DNA from: Acinetobacter baumannii
Lineage (GTDB): Bacteria; Pseudomonadota; Gammaproteobacteria; Pseudomonadales; Moraxellaceae
Direction of reading: 5' to 3'
Length of the DNA: 64,000 nt
NCBI RefSeq assembly: GCF_016508585.1
Contig: NZ_JADVOP010000009.1
Coordinates: forward strand, 62,001 to 126,000
The notes beneath the pieces are model-generated. The model did no database searches and was not told where the DNA came from. It worked only from the letters and a program-made list of their open reading frames with translations. How positions within the stretch are numbered: the first letter of the stretch is position 1; each line of letters begins with the position of its first letter. The translations under genes and the position numbers were made by a program. This document shows, one piece after another, positions 1 to 8,044 of this stretch.

Positions 1-736
1 GATCAAAGCCCAAAGTTTTATCCAAGGTGTAATTTAGACGACCTGCCATCACAGAAGCAAGTTCTTCTAAACCCTGCTTATTCAGTGATGAAAACAGTTG
101 AATCGAAAAATTAAGCTTCATCTTTTTGAGTTGCTGCTGCACTTCCAATAATGCCTTATTGGCAGGACCACGATTGAGCTTATCCGCTTTGGTGAGTAGA
201 ACATGAACAAACAGGTGGCGAGAATATGCCCATTCCAACATCATGACATCAAAATGTTGTAAAGGGTGGCGAATATCCATCAACAAAACTAGACCTTGTA
301 AGCTTTTTCGATGAATCAAATAATTTTCAAGTTCTTTTTGCCAAACGATTTTCATTGCTTCTGGAACCGCGGCATAGCCATAACCGGGTAAGTCGACTAA
401 ACGTTGGTCTGGATTTCCCAAGCTAAAGAAGTTAATCATTTGGGTGCGACCAGGCTTCTTGGATGCACGTGCCAGTTGTTTTTGATTGGTCAGTGCGTTG
501 ATGGCGCTGGATTTCCCCGCATTAGAGCGACCTGCGAAGGCTATTTCATAGCCTGTATCTTCTACACAAAGATTCAGTTTTGGCGCACTCATCAAGAATT
601 CAGCTTTGCGTAACCAGTTTAAAGATGAGGTTGAGTATTCTGAAATCGCAGGGTCAGCCTTTTTTTCATAACTGATTTTCTGTTTAGGGGCATGTGATGC
701 CTTACTATTTTTAGACTTTCCACTGCTGCGATGCAT
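1..736 (-). CDS. engB: Ribosome biogenesis GTP-binding protein EngB (YihA/YsxC), 3' end outside window
   Basis: EngB is a TRAFAC-class GTPase needed for late assembly of the large ribosomal subunit. The reverse strand reads open from an ATG at 736 to the window edge, about 245 codons, so the C-terminus is missing. The G1 loop GRSNAGKS lies near residues 69-76, G3 DLPG near 115-118, G4 TKAD near 182-185 and a G5-like SSL near 216-218. A Ser/Lys-rich N-terminal extension of about 40 residues precedes the GTPase core, making it longer at the N-terminus than the E. coli protein of about 210 residues. It lies downstream of nsrR on the same strand, 146 bases away, so co-transcription is uncertain. 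Family assignment is secure; only the end is unseen. Confidence 0.93.
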   Translation of the reverse strand, partial: MHRSSGKSKNSKASHAPKQKISYEKKADPAISEYSTSSLNWLRKAEFLMSAPKLNLCVEDTGYEIAFAGRSNAGKSSAINALTNQKQLARASKKPGRTQMINFFSLGNPDQRLVDLPGYGYAAVPEAMKIVWQKELENYLIHRKSLQGLVLLMDIRHPLQHFDVMMLEWAYSRHLFVHVLLTKADKLNRGPANKALLEVQQQLKKMKLNFSIQLFSSLNKQGLEELASVMAGRLNYTLDKTLGFD

Positions 737-882
737 ACTTCAACTTCAATAAATGGATAAACAAGGGACATTATAAAGGAAATCGGAGATTCAAGCGAAT
801 TTTGACAGAGATAATTCAAACAGGATTGAGGCGCTTGTTTAAATGCAGACTTTAAAAAACAGCTTAATACCGATTCAAGTGC

Positions 883-1323
883 TTAAACATTCACATTTGG
901 AATTATAGAGTTAACTAGGGTTGTTTGCGGTGGAGCATTTAAAACATCGGCAACTGTATATTGGTCTAAACTTTGATAAAACTGTTCAACGGCCTGATCT
1001 AAAATACCTTTTAAACCACAGCGAGGACGAAGGACGCATGGCGGGGTATTGCACTCCACAATTTGTGCGTCTCCTTGCAGAATGCGCACGATATGCCCCA
1101 AGCGAAATTCAAGGATTGCAGGGTTTAAGCGTAAACCTCCACCTTTGCCACGTGTGGTAATTAACCAGTCTTGTTTTCCCATAAAATGCACAATTTTAAC
1201 CAAATGATTCTGTGAAACATTCAAGTCCTGTGCAATTTCGGCAATCGTATAAGGTGTATCCTTGGGAGGAGAGATATACATCAAAATACGTAAGGCATAG
1301 TCGGTAAATTTGTTAAGTTGCAT
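883..1323 (-). CDS. nsrR: Nitric-oxide-sensing Rrf2-family repressor NsrR
   Basis: NsrR is an iron-sulfur repressor that releases DNA when nitric oxide attacks its cluster, derepressing NO-detoxifying genes. The 146-residue product has an N-terminal winged helix opening with MQLNKFTDYALRIL, typical of Rrf2 proteins. Three cysteines at positions 91, 96 and 102 match the cluster-ligand spacing known for E. coli NsrR, which separates it from IscR. The flavohemoglobin-like gene is about 600 bases upstream on the same strand, with a candidate NsrR operator before it. I see no equally good operator in front of nsrR itself. Family call strong; the specific NsrR call rests on cysteine spacing plus neighbour. 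Confidence 0.88.
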   Translation of the reverse strand: MQLNKFTDYALRILMYISPPKDTPYTIAEIAQDLNVSQNHLVKIVHFMGKQDWLITTRGKGGGLRLNPAILEFRLGHIVRILQGDAQIVECNTPPCVLRPRCGLKGILDQAVEQFYQSLDQYTVADVLNAPPQTTLVNSIIPNVNV

Positions 1324-1396
1324 AAATTTAAATTAATTAGACATGAACAGATTGCATGTTTATCTTAACGTGAATAGACAATGAAAGATATGTCGT

Positions 1397-1744
1397 CTAC
1401 AAACTGGCATATTCGAGAATCTCTTGTCCCATGAGTATACAGTCGCTTTGGCTAAAATACTCAAAGCGCATGCGATATTGACCTTTATAAATATAACCCC
1501 AGACTTCCAATACATCGAATCTCTGCTTTTTATTGCGTGGATTGATGATTGAGGGGAGTGCTTTGACCTCTGGTTGAATTTCAATACGATCATCTGGACC
1601 GAAATGGAATTCTAAAAGCTTGGCGGCTTGTTGAATTGCTTGATTTTTGCATTGCGTAGAAGACTTTACTTCAGCTGCATGACTGGTCACTGAAAAACAC
1701 AACAAACTAATGCTTAGACTGAAAATCAATAAGATACGTTGCAT
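1397..1744 (-). CDS. Small exported protein of unknown function
   Basis: A 115-residue product with a clear Sec signal peptide: Met-Gln-Arg, a hydrophobic core over residues 4-18, and an Ala-X-Ala type cleavage near SHAA (about 21-24). The mature part of roughly 92 residues has two cysteines, one near its start and one near its end (SDCIL), which could form a disulfide in the periplasm. It contains acidic and aromatic strands but no motif I recognise. It sits between nsrR and the globin gene on the same strand; I see no operator of its own, so a role in nitrosative stress is only a guess from location. Confidence 0.7.
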   Translation of the reverse strand: MQRILLIFSLSISLLCFSVTSHAAEVKSSTQCKNQAIQQAAKLLEFHFGPDDRIEIQPEVKALPSIINPRNKKQRFDVLEVWGYIYKGQYRMRFEYFSQSDCILMGQEILEYASL

Positions 1745-1854
1745 GATCTGAACTCTGGTTCATCAATATAAGTGTCAGTGTATAAATATTGATTTAAAAG
1801 TTAAAGTGCAAAAAGATGAACCAGAGAGGAGAAGTTTTGAGTATTCAAAGTATC

Positions 1855-1888
1855 GTAATGTATGGATAAATCAGGCGCCATACATTAC
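1855..1888. repeat. 11-bp inverted repeat downstream of the globin gene
   Basis: The arms 1855-1865 and 1878-1888 are perfect reverse complements (GTAATGTATGG / CCATACATTAC) around a 12-base loop, 24 bases after the stop of the globin gene. No T-run follows on the reverse strand, so this is not a standard intrinsic terminator. It may stabilise the mRNA 3' end or be a protein site. Confidence 0.55.
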
Positions 1889-1911
1889 AGAGGGGAATAT
1901 CATATGGGGTA

Positions 1912-2673
1912 TTATTTTGCTTGCGGTGCAGTCAACTTAACATGATCACCCACCTGATAGTGATTCAGTAATATATTGGATACCGAATATTCAGTGTGAT
2001 TTTCTTCGGGTTTTACCATGAATTGATAAGTATTTTCAGATGCATGAAGTACAGTGTACTGATGTGGTTGCTCAATATCTTTCTGTGGTACTTTGACTTT
2101 CACTGAAATGAATTCACCGCCACTGATTTGCGCAACAGCCTGTTGATCTATTGCCTGTACGGTAAATGTTTTTGTGTTTTCAGATGTATCAATCGCGATA
2201 ATTTTAAAAGCTCTCCAACCTGCCCAGCCGCCATTTTGAGCAACGAGGTTTTCATATTTTTGCTTCTCCACACCAATTAAAATGTCTGCCAATTGTAGAT
2301 AAGCAACTTTCCATGCAGCAATCAATTCAGAGTCCATAGGGACATCTAAAACTTCACTTATAGAATGCAGTAGATTTTCTCCTACGATTGAATACTGATT
2401 AGGTTGAATATCTAGGCTCACATGCTTGGTCGCAATATGCTGAACTGCTTTTGCTAACACAGCAGGATTTTCAATATGTTCAGCATAAGCCAAAACTGCT
2501 GCTGCGAGTGCGCGTGGCTGGCGTCCGGAATTTTGGCTATCTAAGTTGAAAATATTGTTCAACTCAGGATTATTTCCCAACATTCTTTTATAAAAATAGC
2601 TGGTGAGTGCTACACCATTTTCACGAAGTACTGGGACTGTAGATTTTACAAGTTCAATATGTTGTGGAGTCAT
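1912..2673 (-). CDS. Flavohemoglobin-like protein lacking the NAD-binding reductase domain
   Basis: Full-length flavohemoglobin (Hmp, about 396 residues) converts nitric oxide to nitrate using a globin domain and an FAD/NAD(P)H reductase. This product is 253 residues. Residues 1-138 form a globin with Tyr28 at the B10 position, Gln52 at the distal position and proximal His84 in a KHVSL context. Residues 150-253 resemble only the FAD-binding beta-barrel. The flavin-binding RxYS-type motif reads HQYT (204-207), with His in place of Arg. The frame ends right after a VKLTAP segment where the NAD domain should begin, and the 167 bases downstream contain no remnant of it. An NsrR-like operator precedes the start. 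Either it borrows another reductase or it works as an NO-binding globin. Confidence 0.85.
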   Translation of the reverse strand: MTPQHIELVKSTVPVLRENGVALTSYFYKRMLGNNPELNNIFNLDSQNSGRQPRALAAAVLAYAEHIENPAVLAKAVQHIATKHVSLDIQPNQYSIVGENLLHSISEVLDVPMDSELIAAWKVAYLQLADILIGVEKQKYENLVAQNGGWAGWRAFKIIAIDTSENTKTFTVQAIDQQAVAQISGGEFISVKVKVPQKDIEQPHQYTVLHASENTYQFMVKPEENHTEYSVSNILLNHYQVGDHVKLTAPQAK

Positions 2674-2699
2674 TGGCTAGACCTTTTATCTGGCTTTAT

Positions 2700-2722
2700 A
2701 AGATGTATTTAAAATATATTTT
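2700..2722 (-). promoter_or_regulatory. Candidate NsrR operator upstream of the globin gene
   Basis: The sequence is an 11-1-11 dyad: AAGATGTATTT, one base, then AAATATATTTT. The second arm matches the reverse complement of the first at 9 of 11 positions. It closely resembles the AAGATGYATTT-type dyad known for gammaproteobacterial NsrR sites. It lies 27 bases upstream of the globin start, where repression is expected, and nsrR itself is a neighbour. Confidence 0.72.
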
Positions 2723-2860
2723 TTAAAAATAATTTGCAAGAGTGATCAATTAAAAAAGACCTATAAAAATTAAGGTTTATAGTGTGATTTAAAGTTAAGA
2801 TTTTGAAAATATTATATTTATTTTTGTTTGATGTTTTATTGTTGGTCTGATTTAAAATAA

Positions 2861-2884
2861 AAAGGGAGCACTCGTGCTCCCTTT
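2861..2884 (-). terminator. Intrinsic terminator of the DUF853 ATPase gene
   Basis: Perfect 11-base arms AAAGGGAGCAC and GTGCTCCCTTT close on a very small loop. On the reverse strand a T-rich tract (TTTTTATTTT) follows. It lies 17 bases after the stop of the gene at 2902-4461. Confidence 0.88.
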
Positions 2885-2901
2885 TTAACTTTTGTTCAAT
2901 C

Positions 2902-4461
2902 TTAGCGCCCACCAAATAATGAACCTAATAAACCACGTACCAATTTTTGTCCTGTGGGACCACCAAGCGTTCTGGCTGCACTCTTGGCAAAAGTACCAAT
3001 GACATCCTGAGTGAGCTTGGCACGGGCAGCGGCAGCTTTGGCTTCCTCTTTTTGTAAACGTTCTTGCTCTTTGGCTTGTTGCTTATCTAACACCTGCTGT
3101 TGTTTCGCGAGCTCTTCCAGTTGTTTGGCTTGTTGTGCCGCTGCTTCAAAGGCAACTTGTTGTTGTGTGCTGTCCGTTACTTTGCGCTGCAGCATTTCAT
3201 AGGCACTGTCACGATCTACCTCATTGTCATAAACACCCGCCACAATACTTTGTGTCATCAGTGCTTTGCGTTCCTCAGGCGTAATTGGGCTAAAAGAAGA
3301 GTAGGGAGGCATGACCATGCCACGCTCCACAATTTGAGGGGTACCTTGCTCATCTAAGCAACTAATTAATGCTTCCCCGACGGCCAATTCTGTAATGGCT
3401 TGATCAACTTTGAATTCAGGGTTGGCACGGAACGTATCTGCGGCTGTTTTTACAGCTTTTTGATCTTTAGGCGTAAAGGCACGTAATGCATGTTGTACAC
3501 GATTTCCCAATTGACCTAGCACATTTTCAGGGATATCCAGTGGACTTTGGGTAATGAAATAAATACCTACACCTTTAGAACGAATGAGACGGACCACTTG
3601 TTGGATTTTTTCCTGCAATGTTGGGCTGGCATTATTAAACAGCAAATGGGCTTCATCGAAAAAGAACACCAATTTAGGTTTGTCTAAATCGCCAACTTCA
3701 GGCAACTTTTCAAATAACTCTGAAAGCATCCACAGCAAAAAGGTTGCATAAAGCTTTGGCGTATTCATCAGTTTATCCGCAGCCAATATATTGATGTAGC
3801 CATGCCCGTTTGAATCAGTTTGAATAAAATCCATAATATCCAGGCTTGGCTCACCAAAAAAACGCTGTCCGCCTTGGTCTCCTAAAGCCAACAAATTACG
3901 TTGGATTGCGCCTAAACTGGCAGGAGAGAGATTGCCATATTCTGCTTTTAAATCTGCCGCATTTTCGCTGACATAAGTCAGCATGGCTTTTAAATCCTTA
4001 AAATCAATCAATAGCAAACCTTGATCGTCTGCAACACGGAATACCGCTGAAAGCACACCTTCTTGGGTATCGTTTAAATTCAGCATTTGTGCCAACAGTA
4101 AGGGACCAATTTCTGAAATGGTGGTGCGGATGGGGTGCCCTTGTTCACCGAATAAATCCCAAAAAATAGTGGGTGATGCGGCAAAAAGAATGCTGTCTAT
4201 ACCTAAGCTCTTAATGCGTTCATCGAATTTAGGATTGCTTGAGCCTGCTTTGGCGATACTTGATACATCACCTTTGGCATCAGCAAGAAATACTGGAACT
4301 CCAATTCTGGAAAAACTTTCAGCAAGCACTTTTAATGTTACGGTTTTACCAGTCCCTGTTGCGCCTGCAATGAGCCCATGGCGATTGGCAAATTGTGAAT
4401 GTAGAACAATGTCTTGAGTGGAATCTGAGGTCTTTTTTGCAATGACGATTGGTGTGCCCAT
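2902..4461 (-). CDS. HerA-like AAA+ ATPase, DUF853 family (YjgR-like)
   Basis: The 519-residue product matches the DUF853/YjgR family of HerA/FtsK-type P-loop ATPases, whose cellular role is poorly defined. A Walker A loop GATGTGKT lies at residues 33-40, and a Walker B segment KLVFFFDE at about 263-270 with the following AHLLF. A long Gln/Lys/Glu/Ala-rich stretch at about 430-490 is a predicted coiled coil, followed by a small Gly-rich tail ending GGR. Length agrees with E. coli YjgR (about 500). The gene appears monocistronic, with its own terminator at 2861-2884. No NurA-like nuclease is adjacent, so a HerA-NurA end-resection role is not supported. Confidence 0.85.
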   Translation of the reverse strand: MGTPIVIAKKTSDSTQDIVLHSQFANRHGLIAGATGTGKTVTLKVLAESFSRIGVPVFLADAKGDVSSIAKAGSSNPKFDERIKSLGIDSILFAASPTIFWDLFGEQGHPIRTTISEIGPLLLAQMLNLNDTQEGVLSAVFRVADDQGLLLIDFKDLKAMLTYVSENAADLKAEYGNLSPASLGAIQRNLLALGDQGGQRFFGEPSLDIMDFIQTDSNGHGYINILAADKLMNTPKLYATFLLWMLSELFEKLPEVGDLDKPKLVFFFDEAHLLFNNASPTLQEKIQQVVRLIRSKGVGIYFITQSPLDIPENVLGQLGNRVQHALRAFTPKDQKAVKTAADTFRANPEFKVDQAITELAVGEALISCLDEQGTPQIVERGMVMPPYSSFSPITPEERKALMTQSIVAGVYDNEVDRDSAYEMLQRKVTDSTQQQVAFEAAAQQAKQLEELAKQQQVLDKQQAKEQERLQKEEAKAAAARAKLTQDVIGTFAKSAARTLGGPTGQKLVRGLLGSLFGGR

Positions 4462-4587
4462 TGTTATTCCTATAGCTTTGATCTAAGTTCGAATCTTATT
4501 CATTTGACTCGGTATTTATATGCTTATCGTTATACAAAATTGCATAAATTGATGATGTTGTAAATCTGTGTTCAATGATAAAAAGTT

Positions 4588-4613
4588 TTCACGTATCAAA
4601 AGCGATACGTGAA
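4588..4613 (-). terminator. Probable terminator of the cystathionine beta-lyase gene
   Basis: Ten-base arms TTCACGTATC and GATACGTGAA surround a six-base loop. On the reverse strand the sequence continues AACTTTTTATC, a short T-run. It lies 45 bases after the stop at 4659. Confidence 0.6.
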
Positions 4614-4658
4614 GTTAAGTAGGATGAATAACAAAGAGATAAAAGATTCAGATTTGAC

Positions 4659-5855
4659 TCAAATTGTTTCAAGCGCGGTTTGAATATCAAGAATCAAATC
4701 TTCTGCGTCTTCTAGACCAATACAGAAACGCACCAAGATACCCGCTTGTAAATGTGAATGTTCGAGCTGACGCATCTGATCAAGTTGGTACAACATTACA
4801 AGGCTTACCGGTCCTCCCCAACTAAATCCAAGCTTAAACAACTGAAGATGATCGCAGAACTTGCGTATAGCTGTCAGATCAAACTCAGGCTTAAAGATAA
4901 CACTGACCAACCCTGCACTTTGCTGAGTTTCACAGCTTTCTTCCCAATAGGTGTGGCTGATATTGTCTGGGTCAGCTGGATGTAAAACCTGGGCAAAAGC
5001 ATTTTGATCTTTTAACCAGTTTAATATCTTTAAGGTGGTTCTTGATTGATGCTCATAGCGTACACGCATAGAGGCGAGACTGCGTTGTACTTGTGCGGCG
5101 TCGTCAGCTGATATTGATATTCCCTGTATCGCATGCATACGGAACAACTGATGATGCAAAGCCCGGTCTTGTGTGACCACGGAACCCATTAAAATATCAC
5201 CCCCACCACTTGGGTACTTGGTCAGAGCATGTATGCTGATATCAACGGCTAAATGTTCTTGGCTAAAATCAAAAGCATTAAAGGCAAGTCCTGCGCCCCA
5301 AGTGTTGTCTAGAGCTGTCAAAATATTGTTGGCTTTGGCTTTTTTTACTAAATTGATCAAATCAGGGAATTCAAGTGTGACTGAACCAGCCGCTTCAAGC
5401 CAAATTAATTTCGCTTGTTGCGTTGGTTGGAATGAGTCAGCACAGATGGGGTCATAGACTTTGACGATAATCCCATAACATTGTTCAAGATTACGTAAAT
5501 GCTCCATGTTTGGACCATAGATATTGTCGGCAACCCAAACTTCGTCGCCATGACTCAACAAACATGAATTAACAAGGTTAATTGCGGATAATCCGCTGGG
5601 TGTCAGTAAGCAGTATTGTCCACCTTCTATTTTTGCAATGTTATCGCCCAGCGTAAATGTTGTGGGGGTGCCATGTGTTCCATAGCTGTAGTCGTAATCA
5701 TCTGTCCAATGGCGATTAAATAGTGCATCGGTATTTTCGAATATAATTGTGGATGCACGAAATAGGGGAGGCTGAACAGTATGAATATATTGTGGGGCTT
5801 GTCGCGGGGAATGAATTAAAGCGGTTTGTGGTTTTAGCTTCACAAGAATACTCAA
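4659..5855 (-). CDS. metC: Cystathionine beta-lyase (PLP-dependent)
   Basis: Cystathionine beta-lyase cleaves cystathionine to homocysteine, pyruvate and ammonia in methionine synthesis. The 398-residue product is a Cys/Met-metabolism PLP enzyme of the usual length. The YSYGTHGTPTT segment near 57-67 is the phosphate/substrate region. The Asp of LDNTWGAG (about 183) should contact the pyridine nitrogen. Lys213 in ALTKYPSGGGDI is the Schiff-base lysine. The DYSYGTHGTPT signature and overall pattern favour MetC-type lyase over cystathionine gamma-synthase or MetZ, though the family is hard to separate by eye. It is divergent from the glutamine amidotransferase gene across 168 bases. Confidence 0.85.
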   Translation of the reverse strand: MSILVKLKPQTALIHSPRQAPQYIHTVQPPLFRASTIIFENTDALFNRHWTDDYDYSYGTHGTPTTFTLGDNIAKIEGGQYCLLTPSGLSAINLVNSCLLSHGDEVWVADNIYGPNMEHLRNLEQCYGIIVKVYDPICADSFQPTQQAKLIWLEAAGSVTLEFPDLINLVKKAKANNILTALDNTWGAGLAFNAFDFSQEHLAVDISIHALTKYPSGGGDILMGSVVTQDRALHHQLFRMHAIQGISISADDAAQVQRSLASMRVRYEHQSRTTLKILNWLKDQNAFAQVLHPADPDNISHTYWEESCETQQSAGLVSVIFKPEFDLTAIRKFCDHLQLFKLGFSWGGPVSLVMLYQLDQMRQLEHSHLQAGILVRFCIGLEDAEDLILDIQTALETI

Positions 5856-6023
5856 GATTTATCAATAATAGGACTAAAATAAGGAAAACATAATCACTCG
5901 GTGACGAAAAGCAATAATTTGTGAAAAATAATAAATAAAATTGATATTGGCTTCATTTTTGCATTTGTTGAACTGTGTTTTTTGATTTGTAGCGTAGTCG
6001 ATACAACAAGAATAGGTGATAAT

Positions 6024-6749
6024 ATGAAAAAACTTAAAGTGCATTATTTTCAACATATTGCAGGTGAAGGCTTTGGCAGTTGCTATGAATATTTAAAGGC
6101 AATGGGTGCAGAAATTACTGCAACAGAGTTTTTTGCTTTACCCACAGATTCGGCATTGGATATAGATGCATTGCCTCATGTCAATGAGGTGGATTTGCTG
6201 ATTATTATGGGCGGGGAGATGAGTGTAAATGATGAAGCAAATTTTCCTTGGTTAAAAGTGGAAAAACGATGGATCAGACGTTATCTGGCGTCTGAAAAAC
6301 CAGCAATAGGATTGTGTCTGGGAGGGCAATTGATTGCGAATGCGCTGGGTGCAAATGTACGCCGAAATGCGGTGCAAGAACTAGGCTGGACTTATGTCAA
6401 TAAAAGTGACCATGTTCCTGAAGAATACTTTCAGCTCCCTGAGAAGATCAGTGTGTTGCAATGGCATAGTGAAACATTTGACATTCCAAAAGGTGCAATT
6501 CGTTTGGCGGAAAATCAAGCATGCCCGAATCAGCTCTATCAAATTGGTAAAAATGTCTTGGGCTTTCAGTTTCACCCGGAAATTACACCGCATAGCTTAA
6601 ACATATTTATCGAGCATGAAGAAGAAGGAATGGTATTTAGCGATATACATAATCAATCGCTTTCCAATTTGAAAAAAACTCCAAGTTCAGATTATGTCAT
6701 CGGAAACCAGTTACTCAATCATGCAATTGACTATGTTTTAAGAGTTTAA
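6024..6749 (+). CDS. Class I glutamine amidotransferase (GMP synthase GATase-like)
   Basis: The 241-residue product is a stand-alone class I glutamine amidotransferase, similar to the GATase half of GMP synthase but without a synthase domain. Catalytic Cys98 sits in GLCLGGQ, and His184 and Glu186 in FQFHPE complete the triad. An oxyanion-type MGGEMSVND segment lies at about 62-70. I chose the ATG at 6024, seven bases after AGGTG, rather than an in-frame upstream start at 5982 whose residues do not resemble the family. Substrate is unknown; relatives include gamma-glutamyl hydrolases such as PuuD-type enzymes. It lies directly upstream of the S10 operon but has a separate promoter context. Confidence 0.82.
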   Translation: MKKLKVHYFQHIAGEGFGSCYEYLKAMGAEITATEFFALPTDSALDIDALPHVNEVDLLIIMGGEMSVNDEANFPWLKVEKRWIRRYLASEKPAIGLCLGGQLIANALGANVRRNAVQELGWTYVNKSDHVPEEYFQLPEKISVLQWHSETFDIPKGAIRLAENQACPNQLYQIGKNVLGFQFHPEITPHSLNIFIEHEEEGMVFSDIHNQSLSNLKKTPSSDYVIGNQLLNHAIDYVLRV

Positions 6750-6821
6750 AGCTTTGTTTAAATCTTAAACATTTCATTTCTTTGTCAATATCGGAATAAT
6801 GCGAAAAAAATCCAAATTTGT

Positions 6822-6850
6822 TTGCTTAAGCGTTAAACAATCGTTATAAT
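6822..6850 (+). promoter_or_regulatory. Strong sigma-70 promoter of the S10 operon
   Basis: A -35 TTGCTT at 6822-6827 and a consensus -10 TATAAT at 6845-6850 are separated by 17 bases. Transcription would start near 6857, giving a leader of about 165 bases before rpsJ. Confidence 0.8.
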
Positions 6851-6856
6851 GAGCGA

Positions 6857-6988
6857 CCCTTCGATATGAAGGGGTGAATGGCGAAGAAAGTCATTCAGAT
6901 CGTTACAGTCGTGGCATCGATCACGACCTTAGTGATTTTCACTGCCTTTGACACTTGCCTTATTTAGTGGGGTGAGATGCGTCAAGGG
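6857..6988 (+). promoter_or_regulatory. Structured S10 operon leader RNA
   Basis: Four stems can be drawn in the rpsJ 5' leader. CCCTTC/GAAGGG is at 6857-6873, GTCGTG/CACGAC at 6908-6927, and AGTGA/TCACT at 6931-6943. A longer-range CCTTTGAC/GTCAAGGG pairs 6945-6952 with 6981-6988 through one G-U pair. In E. coli the S10 leader is the target of autogenous control by ribosomal protein L4. Position and structure suggest a similar role here, but the primary sequence is not one I can match to the enterobacterial leader. Confidence 0.55.
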
Positions 6989-7023
6989 TGATTCTTTATA
7001 TATTTGGCTTGGAGTTAACTGGT

Positions 7024-7335
7024 ATGTCTAACCAGAGAATTCGTATCCGTCTTAAGTCTTTTGATCATCGTTTAATTGATCAATCTTCTCAAGAGATCGT
7101 AGAAACAGCAAAACGTACTGGCGCACAGGTTTGTGGTCCAATTCCGATGCCTACTCGCATCGAACGTTTTAACGTTTTGACATCACCACACGTAAACAAA
7201 GATGCGCGTGACCAATATGAAATCCGCACATATAAACGTTTGATCGACATCGTTCAACCTACAGACAAAACTGTAGATGCATTGATGAAGTTGGATCTTG
7301 CAGCTGGTGTTGATGTTCAGATCGCATTGGGTTAA
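7024..7335 (+). CDS. rpsJ: 30S ribosomal protein S10 (NusE)
   Basis: S10 binds the head of the small subunit and, as NusE, joins the antitermination complex with NusB. The 103-residue product equals the E. coli length and begins [18 protein letters not shown], the standard S10 opening. I chose the ATG at 7024 rather than the upstream frame opening at 6988, because the added 12 residues are not S10-like and GGAG precedes 7024 at about nine bases. It is the first gene of the S10 operon. A hairpin with a T-run separates it from rplC. Confidence 0.98.
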   Translation: MSNQRIRIRLKSFDHRLIDQSSQEIVETAKRTGAQVCGPIPMPTRIERFNVLTSPHVNKDARDQYEIRTYKRLIDIVQPTDKTVDALMKLDLAAGVDVQIALG

Positions 7336-7341
7336 GGCTTT

Positions 7342-7380
7342 CGGTTAATTAACGCTCTAAGTTAATTAGGCCGCTTTTTT
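7342..7380 (+). terminator. Terminator-like hairpin between rpsJ and rplC
   Basis: TAATTAAC (7346-7353) pairs perfectly with GTTAATTA (7361-7368), and a flanking CGG/CCG pair extends the stem past a small bulge. CTTTTTT follows at 7374-7380, just before the rplC ribosome-binding site. It has the form of a weak intrinsic terminator and could reduce read-through from rpsJ. Confidence 0.5.
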
Positions 7381-7394
7381 AGAGGTTTATGCAC

Positions 7395-8033
7395 ATGGCT
7401 ATTGGTTTAGTCGGTCGCAAGTGCGGTATGACACGTATCTTTACAGATGCTGGTGTTTCTGTGCCTGTAACAGTGATTGAGGTTGATCCTAACCGTATCA
7501 CTCAAATCAAAACGCTTGAAACTGATGGTTATCAAGCGATTCAAATCACTACTGGTGAACGTCGCGAATCTCGCGTAACGAATGCTCAGAAAGGTCACTT
7601 TGCGAAAGCGGGTGTTGCTGCTGGTCGTTTGGTTAAAGAATTCCGCGTTGCAGAAGCTGATCTTGAAGGTCGTGAAGTTGGTGGAACTATCGGTGTTGAT
7701 TTGTTCACAGTAGGTCAAGTTGTTGACGTTACTGGTCAATCAAAAGGTAAAGGTTTCCAAGGTGGTGTTAAGCGTTGGAACTTCCGTACGCAAGATGCTA
7801 CACATGGTAACTCTGTATCTCACCGTGTAATTGGTTCTACAGGTCAAAACCAGACTCCTGGTCGCGTGTTCAAAGGTAAAAAAATGCCTGGTCACTTAGG
7901 TGATGATCGCGTAACTGTACAAGGTCTTGAGATTGTATCTATTGACGCAGAACGTTCAGTTCTTGTTGTTAAAGGTGCGATTCCTGGTGCTACTGGTGGC
8001 GACGTTATCGTTCGTCCTACGATCAAGGCCTGA
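7395..8033 (+). CDS. rplC: 50S ribosomal protein L3
   Basis: L3 is an early-assembly large-subunit protein whose extended loop reaches the peptidyl transferase centre. The 212-residue product is close to the E. coli length (209). The loop segment [17 protein letters not shown] is clear; its Gln in QNQTPG is the residue methylated by PrmB in E. coli. I chose the ATG at 7395 (MAIGLVGRK) over the in-frame ATG at 7389, because the AGAGG at 7381-7385 is nine bases from 7395 but only three from 7389. Second gene of the S10 operon. Confidence 0.97.
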   Translation: MAIGLVGRKCGMTRIFTDAGVSVPVTVIEVDPNRITQIKTLETDGYQAIQITTGERRESRVTNAQKGHFAKAGVAAGRLVKEFRVAEADLEGREVGGTIGVDLFTVGQVVDVTGQSKGKGFQGGVKRWNFRTQDATHGNSVSHRVIGSTGQNQTPGRVFKGKKMPGHLGDDRVTVQGLEIVSIDAERSVLVVKGAIPGATGGDVIVRPTIKA

Positions 8034-8044
8034 GGGGAAATAAC

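Noticed and set aside
404..819. Short open frames over the engB gene
   Set aside because: They are antisense or off-frame shadows of engB, which reads clearly through 1-736.
3011..3357. Cys- and Ser-rich frames on the plus strand
   Set aside because: They mirror the Gln/Ala/Lys-rich coiled coil of the DUF853 gene on the other strand.
2902..4461. HerA-NurA defence system
   Set aside because: No nuclease gene is adjacent; the protein fits the stand-alone DUF853/YjgR family.
5982..6023. Earlier in-frame start for the amidotransferase
   Set aside because: The 14 added residues are not family-like and lack a ribosome-binding site.
6988..7023. Upstream extension of S10
   Set aside because: S10 starts with [10 protein letters not shown] at 7024, and the extension overlaps the leader stems.
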